Positions 59,801-64,000 of a stretch of DNA of 64,000 bases are shown piece by piece; positions within the stretch are counted from its first letter, which is position 1; each line of letters opens with the position of its first letter. This DNA is from Acanthopleuribacter pedis. Its GTDB lineage: Bacteria > Acidobacteriota > Holophagae > Acanthopleuribacterales > Acanthopleuribacteraceae. The DNA is taken from NCBI RefSeq assembly GCF_017377855.1, contig NZ_JAFREP010000032.1:1-64000 (forward strand). Direction: 5' to 3'. The notes beneath the pieces were generated by a model. It was not told the origin of the DNA and ran no database searches. It was given only the letters and a program-made list of their open reading frames with translations. The position numbers and the translations under genes were made by a program.

Positions 59801-60220
59801 ATGAGTCTGCAACGCACTTTTGCCGTGATCAAACCCGACGCGGTGGCCGACGGTAACACCGGCAACATCCTCGCCGAAATCGAAGCCAACGGCTTTAAAA
59901 TCGTCGCCATGAAAAAAATGCAGTTGACCCAAGCACAAGCCGAGGGTTTTTATCACGTTCACAAAGAACGTCCCTTTTTCGGTGAGCTGGTAACCTTCAT
60001 GACCGAAGGCCCCATCGTGGCCCTGATCCTTGAAAAAGAAGACGCCATCCCTGCATGGCGCAAGCTGATGGGCGCCACCAACCCCGAGCAAGCGGAAGAA
60101 GGCACCCTGCGCAAGAAGTACGGCGCGAGCATCGAGCGCAACGCGACCCACGGTTCCGACGCGGAAGAAACCGCCGCTTTCGAAACCCGTTACTTCTTCA
60201 ACGCCATGGAAACCGTATAA
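59801..60220 (+). CDS. ndk: Nucleoside diphosphate kinase
   Basis: A 139-residue enzyme that equilibrates nucleoside di- and triphosphates via a phospho-His. The active-site motif NATHGSDA (about residues 113-120) carries the catalytic His, and KPDAV near the N-terminus is conserved. Length is normal. AGGAG precedes the ATG. It lies 91 bp after sucD on the same strand; grouping with succinyl-CoA synthetase, whose product it uses, is common. A terminator follows. Confidence 0.96.
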   Translation: MSLQRTFAVIKPDAVADGNTGNILAEIEANGFKIVAMKKMQLTQAQAEGFYHVHKERPFFGELVTFMTEGPIVALILEKEDAIPAWRKLMGATNPEQAEEGTLRKKYGASIERNATHGSDAEETAAFETRYFFNAMETV

Positions 60221-60240
60221 CCCCGGTCCCAACCAAACAC

Positions 60241-60280
60241 AAAAAAGCCCGAGTTACCCCACGGTAACTCGGGCTTTTTT
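60241..60280. terminator. Terminator between ndk and the M13 peptidase gene
   Basis: Stem aaaaaagcccgagttacc / ggtaactcgggctttttt with a 4-base loop and T/A runs on both sides, between convergent genes, so it can serve both. Confidence 0.92.
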
Positions 60281-60297
60281 ATTGTGCTTCCCAAGCG

Positions 60298-62325
60298 CTA
60301 CCAGATCACGACGCGGTCTTTTTCATCGCGGAACATGGCGTCACCTTGCTTGCAGCCGAAGGCTTTGTAGAAGGTGGGCATGTTGGAAACCGGGCCGTTG
60401 GCGCGGTATTGGCTGGGTGAGTGAGGGTCGGTTTTGACCCGAACCGTCAGTTCCTCATCGCGGTACAGCCGCCGCCAGGCTTGTGCCCAGGAAAGGAAGA
60501 AACGCTGCGAGGGGGTGAACCCGTCGATTTTGGCGGTATTGCCCGTTTTGGCCAGGCGCGATTGCAAGGCCTCATAGGAAATGGTCAAGCCACCCAGGTC
60601 GGCGATGTTTTCACCAAGGGTCAATTCGCCGTTGACGAACAAACCTTCCAGGGGTTCGTAGCCATTAAACTGAGCGACCAACTCGGCGGCACGGGCGTCG
60701 AATTTCTCGCGGTCGTCCTCGGTCCACCAGTTCTTCATATTGCCGTCGTGATCAAAACGACTGCCGGCATCGTCGAAGCCGTGCATCAACTCATGGCCGA
60801 TGACGGCACCAATCGCCCCGTAGTTCACGGCGTCGTCGGCGGACATGTTAAAAAACGGCGGTTGTAGAATCCCGGCCGGGAACACAATTTCGTTTTTCAG
60901 CGGGTTGTAGTAGGCATTGACGACCTGGGGATTCATGCCCCATTCCTTAGGGTTCACCGGCTTGCCGACTTTGTGAATTTCGTAAGCACGGGCGTGGGCA
61001 CGGCCGCGCAGCAGGTTACCCGCGTAATCACCCCGTTTAATTTTGAGTTGGCTGTAGTCACGCCATTCATCGGGGTAGCCGATATGGGGTGTAAAGGAAT
61101 CGGCTTTAATTAAGGCTTTCTTTTTGGTTTCCTCGCTCATCCAAGCCAAGTTTTTGAGACGGTTTTTTAGGGCAACACGCAAATCATCGATCATCACCAT
61201 CATGCGTTGCTTGGCTTCCGGCGGAAACGCCTCGGCCACGTACATTTGCCCCAATGCTTCGCCCAAAACCGAGTTGGTCGCGTTAATCACCTGTTTCCAA
61301 CGGGGCTGCTGTTCTTCCACGCCGCGAAGGGTCGTGGAAGAAAAGGCAAAATCGGCGGCGCGGATCTCAGCGCTCAAAAAAGGCGCGGCACCGCTGATCA
61401 GGTGCCAACGCAGGTAATGCTGCCAATCGGAAACGGGGCGTTTGGCCAACATGTTATCCATCTCGGCAAAGAACTTGGGATGCGCGAAAGAGAACTGCTT
61501 CACCTCGGACAAGGCGAGGGTTTTGAAGTAGTTGCTCCACGAAAAGTTAGGCGTGGCGGCATCCGCCTCGGCCTGGGTTTTGAGGTTGTACCACGTGGCG
61601 GGATCACGGCGTTCGACCGCGCTCAAGCTGGCCTGGGCCAGCGCCGTTTCCATTTCCATAATAATGCCGGCGGCTTTGCCCGCATCAGCCGCGCTGTAAT
61701 CCAAGAAACGCAACATTTCGGCAATGTGGGCCCTGTACTTTTTGCGCAACTCGGCGGATTCGGCATCTTCTTTGAGGTAATAATCGCGATCCGGCAAACC
61801 CAAACCGCCCTGAACGCAGTAAGCGATTTCCATGGAACTATCGGAAAAGTCCGGCAACGAGGTAAAACCAAACAGGAAGTCGAGGCCGCCGCGGTGAGAG
61901 GCACTGACAAAAGCGCCGATGTCGCTCGCGTTCTTAAACCCATTGATTTCCGCCAAGTAGGAAGCCAGGGGTTTAATCCCCGCCGCGTCGATGGTTTTTT
62001 GATCCATCCCGGAAGCGTAAAAATCGCCGACCAGCTGCCGCGGCGAGCCCGGCAAAGCGCCTTTGGCATCACCTGCTTTTTGCACGATTTGCTTGAGCAA
62101 GTCCTGGTTTCGGTTGCGAACCACTTGGAACATGCCGTAATTGCTTTCCTCCGCCGGGATCTCCGCGGTTTTGAGCCAAGCGCCGTTGGCATACTTGTAA
62201 AAGTCATCGCACGGTTTGCAGTCCTTGTCGAAATAGTCGGTGTTGATCGGCTTATCCCCCGCCGTCAGCGCCGCCACCGCGAACATCCCGCTCAGGGCCA
62301 ATTTGGCCAATTTGCTACGAATCAT
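60298..62325 (-). CDS. Exported M13-family zinc metallopeptidase
   Basis: A 675-residue exported peptidase of the neprilysin/PepO family. Signal peptide (1-22) then CKPCDDFYKYANGAWL, the typical M13 start. The catalytic domain has the zinc motif HELMH (in VIGHELMHGFDDAG) with Glu as base and the third ligand Glu in GENIADLGG. The C-terminus ends in the family YRANGPVSNMPTFYKAFGC segment. It cleaves oligopeptides; periplasmic or extracellular. The ATG is preceded by AGGGAGTAAGGA. It is monocistronic, convergent with ndk. Confidence 0.94.
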   Translation of the reverse strand: MIRSKLAKLALSGMFAVAALTAGDKPINTDYFDKDCKPCDDFYKYANGAWLKTAEIPAEESNYGMFQVVRNRNQDLLKQIVQKAGDAKGALPGSPRQLVGDFYASGMDQKTIDAAGIKPLASYLAEINGFKNASDIGAFVSASHRGGLDFLFGFTSLPDFSDSSMEIAYCVQGGLGLPDRDYYLKEDAESAELRKKYRAHIAEMLRFLDYSAADAGKAAGIIMEMETALAQASLSAVERRDPATWYNLKTQAEADAATPNFSWSNYFKTLALSEVKQFSFAHPKFFAEMDNMLAKRPVSDWQHYLRWHLISGAAPFLSAEIRAADFAFSSTTLRGVEEQQPRWKQVINATNSVLGEALGQMYVAEAFPPEAKQRMMVMIDDLRVALKNRLKNLAWMSEETKKKALIKADSFTPHIGYPDEWRDYSQLKIKRGDYAGNLLRGRAHARAYEIHKVGKPVNPKEWGMNPQVVNAYYNPLKNEIVFPAGILQPPFFNMSADDAVNYGAIGAVIGHELMHGFDDAGSRFDHDGNMKNWWTEDDREKFDARAAELVAQFNGYEPLEGLFVNGELTLGENIADLGGLTISYEALQSRLAKTGNTAKIDGFTPSQRFFLSWAQAWRRLYRDEELTVRVKTDPHSPSQYRANGPVSNMPTFYKAFGCKQGDAMFRDEKDRVVIW

Positions 62326-62560
62326 GAGTCCTTACTCCCTGTCTTAGATGCCGTGGTCCATGGAAACACCAACAAGTGGGTCGGAAATAAAAAGGGACCA
62401 CCGGCGGAAATCCCTACCGGTTCCGCCCTACCCTTAACACGCGTAGGACAAGGGATAATCGGCTCAAGCGCGGCGGGTGAACTTGAGCAGGCACCGGGGG
62501 CGATGTCACGGTATGATAGGAGTGCCGCCGCGGCAATGATTACCCGTTTTGGAGAACTCT

Positions 62561-63172
62561 TTGTCCCACACCCGCCCCATCGACCTCGACACCGCCGTCA
62601 AAAACCGAACACGCGCTTTAAGCGTGTTAATCGAGGATGTTTATCAGGCCCATAACGCGGCTTCGATTATCCGCACCTGCGATCATCACGGCATTCAAGA
62701 CCTGCATGTGGTCGAAACGCGTAACCGCTTCAACTGGCCGGAACCACCACTGCCCGCCGACTTTGTCGACACCACCGAGGGGGCTTGGCGGCGCGTCACT
62801 ATCCACCGTTACCAACCCGCGGATACAACGGCGCTTACCGCGCTGATGAACGGTTTCAAACAAGAGGGTTACCGCATTGCCGCGACCTCACTGCGCCCGG
62901 GATACGTGGAACTCACGGAATGCACCATGGACGAAAAGCTGCTGCTGTGTTTCGGAACGGAAGAACACGGCCTAAGCGAAACCCTTCACGCGGCGGCCGA
63001 CGTGGCGGTTCGGATTCCCATGTTCGGCATGACCCAAAGCCTCAATGTTTCGGTCAGCGTGGCCCTTTGCCTGCATGAACTGCGGCGCAAACTGGAGGCG
63101 GGGCCTTTGGACTGGGCCTTGGACGCGGCGGAACAAAGGCAACTCAAAGCAACCTGGTCGGGGGAAGCATAA
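62561..63172 (+). CDS. tRNA (guanosine-2'-O)-methyltransferase (TrmH family)
   Basis: A 203-residue SPOUT-class methyltransferase. Motif 1 is NAASIIRTCDHHGI, motif 2 LCFGTEEHGLSE and motif 3 TQSLNVSVSVAL, as in TrmH, which methylates G18 in tRNA. TTG at 62561 (MSHTRPIDLD) is the preferred start because GGAG precedes it at 6 bases; an alternate TTG at 62549 would put that site inside the gene. rRNA-methyltransferase relatives (RlmB) are longer, so TrmH is favoured. A terminator overlaps the stop codon. Confidence 0.9.
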   Translation: MSHTRPIDLDTAVKNRTRALSVLIEDVYQAHNAASIIRTCDHHGIQDLHVVETRNRFNWPEPPLPADFVDTTEGAWRRVTIHRYQPADTTALTALMNGFKQEGYRIAATSLRPGYVELTECTMDEKLLLCFGTEEHGLSETLHAAADVAVRIPMFGMTQSLNVSVSVALCLHELRRKLEAGPLDWALDAAEQRQLKATWSGEA

Positions 63173-63201
63173 AAAAGCCGGTAGGACAACCGGCTTTTTT
63201 T
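63171..63201. terminator. Terminator between trmH and the NYN gene
   Basis: Stem aagccggt / accggctt with flanking A and T runs between convergent genes; works for both directions. Confidence 0.85.
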
Positions 63202-63217
63202 CATTGTAAAACGCGCC

Positions 63218-64000
63218 CTAAACTTCGGCGGCCATCACAATTTCACGCACACAGGGGTGGTTGAAATTGATGGAAAAAACCGAATAAGGATGGGGTTTAC
63301 CGGGGACCTTGCGCACCCGAATCACCCCTTTACCCTTGAGGCGGTCAATGACGTTTTGAATTTCAAAACGCGAAAGATGCTGCAATTCCGCCTCGTTGGG
63401 AACGATGTCGCGGAAGAAGGGACCGACCCAAACCTCGCGCTCATGGCGCGCGTGCTCTTGCAATACAACCCGCAACAAACGCTCTTCGTCATTGTCGATT
63501 TCGAAAAGCCACATCTCTTCCGGCCCAAAATCGACCTCTTCGTCCTGAAAACCCAAGCCGGTGTTCACCAAGCGGCTTTTGGGCAACAAGCTGTTTAGGC
63601 GAATGATGTTGGGTTCTCCCACCTGACGCTTGAGATCACCGGACATGTTGAAACTAAAGGCGCACAGCAGAACCTGTTTCCCGTATTGCAAGATGCGACG
63701 AATGATGGGTAGGTAATCACTGTCCCCGGCGCAGATAACCAGACAGTTAATGTCCTCGCGCAACACAACCATTTCCATGGCGTCGATGGACAACAAGATG
63801 TCGGCGGAGTTCTTAGAAGGTTTGGAGTGGATGAAGTGCGGCTCAAAACCCGCGAGCTGCAGGTCACCCTGAACATCAGCCATCTCGTAGTCTTTTTGGT
63901 AATCGGCATAGGTGCGATTCATAATCGGCAAATAGCCGTATTCTTCCTGAATCTTGTAACGGAGTTTGTCGAGCAGGTGAACCAGTTCCTGGCCGGCAGT
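63218..64000 (-). CDS. NYN-domain (LabA/DUF88-like) protein, 5' end missing
   Basis: The frame stays open to the window edge, so the N-terminus lies outside. The visible 260 residues include a PIN-like NYN core: KNSADILLSIDAMEMVV and LVICAGDSDYLPIIRRI, where the conserved Asp residues would bind metal; KQVLLCAFSFNMS follows. A C-terminal winged-helix-like domain (about the last 80 residues, HLSRFEIQNVIDRLKGKGVIRV) may be an OST-HTH/LOTUS-like or DNA-binding module. NYN proteins are putative RNases; the function here is not known. No promoter or start can be judged. Confidence 0.75.
   Translation of the reverse strand, partial: TAGQELVHLLDKLRYKIQEEYGYLPIMNRTYADYQKDYEMADVQGDLQLAGFEPHFIHSKPSKNSADILLSIDAMEMVVLREDINCLVICAGDSDYLPIIRRILQYGKQVLLCAFSFNMSGDLKRQVGEPNIIRLNSLLPKSRLVNTGLGFQDEEVDFGPEEMWLFEIDNDEERLLRVVLQEHARHEREVWVGPFFRDIVPNEAELQHLSRFEIQNVIDRLKGKGVIRVRKVPGKPHPYSVFSINFNHPCVREIVMAAEV

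Noticed and set aside
58198..59910. 570-residue frame antisense to sucC-sucD
   Set aside because: Mirror of two essential, well-conserved genes; Gly/Asp/Val/His composition is the usual antisense artefact.
61207..62655. 482-residue frame antisense to the M13 peptidase
   Set aside because: The sense gene has signal peptide and zinc motifs; the antisense frame shows none.

Overview
The window looks like a chromosomal segment of a Gram-negative, free-living bacterium of moderately high GC content. The best guess is an Acidobacteriota (Holophagae/Acanthopleuribacter-like) genome. Clues are large periplasmic-propeller sensor proteins, several eukaryotic-type Ser/Thr kinases, RNase J, a System I cytochrome c maturation cluster and many secreted proteins of unknown function. 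No 16S rRNA is present, so the taxonomy is inference.

Layout. 0-4 kb: the start of a secreted protein cut by the window edge, then a minus-strand unit of a TPR/cyclic-nucleotide-binding protein, def and fmt. 4-11 kb: an alpha/beta hydrolase and a tightly overlapping minus-strand ccm operon in the order ccmE-ccmF-ccmI-like/zinc ribbon-ccmA-ccmB-ccmC-ccmD. Its CcmE carries Cys in place of the usual heme-binding His (CxxxY), and no ccmG/ccmH lies nearby. 11.5-28.5 kb: a signalling region with three very large propeller/Y_Y_Y sensor proteins, one Ser/Thr kinase and one outer-membrane beta-barrel. Two of the three sensors have lost key kinase or receiver residues. 28.7-34.2 kb: a leucine-dehydrogenase-like enzyme, tRNA-Met, and a secreted trio (DUF4331, unknown, DUF4198). 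34.2-43.4 kb: a minus-strand accessory block holding a MoaD/ThiS-BNR repeat-BtrH_N operon, an Eco57I-like modification/restriction protein, ssrA (tmRNA) with a clear promoter and terminator, and a translationally coupled pair of a RecQ helicase fused to a phosphoribosyltransferase domain and a DprA-family protein. This block is the best candidate for a genome-defence or DNA-uptake island. 43.7-46.6 kb: two coupled FG-GAP/VCBS repeat secreted proteins. 46.7-52.8 kb: housekeeping genes (L31 type B, cdsA, uppS, MoxR ATPase, rnj, rsmA). 53.2-56.9 kb: a second Ser/Thr kinase with TPRs and a small secreted protein. 57.6-64 kb: sucC-sucD-ndk, an M13 metallopeptidase, trmH and a partial NYN-domain protein.

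Intergenic DNA is unusually structured. At least two dispersed repeat families occur. One is a pair of long imperfect palindromes (4131-4357 and 48892-49069) sharing 31 of 33 core bases. The other is a roughly 97-bp unit present four times (two copies near 5.2-5.4 kb, two in opposite orientation near 16.4-16.6 kb). A G/T-rich 35-bp tandem array follows one sensor gene. Start sites were chosen from visible ribosome-binding sites, and GTG and TTG starts are common. No CRISPR array, rRNA operon or intact insertion sequence was seen.
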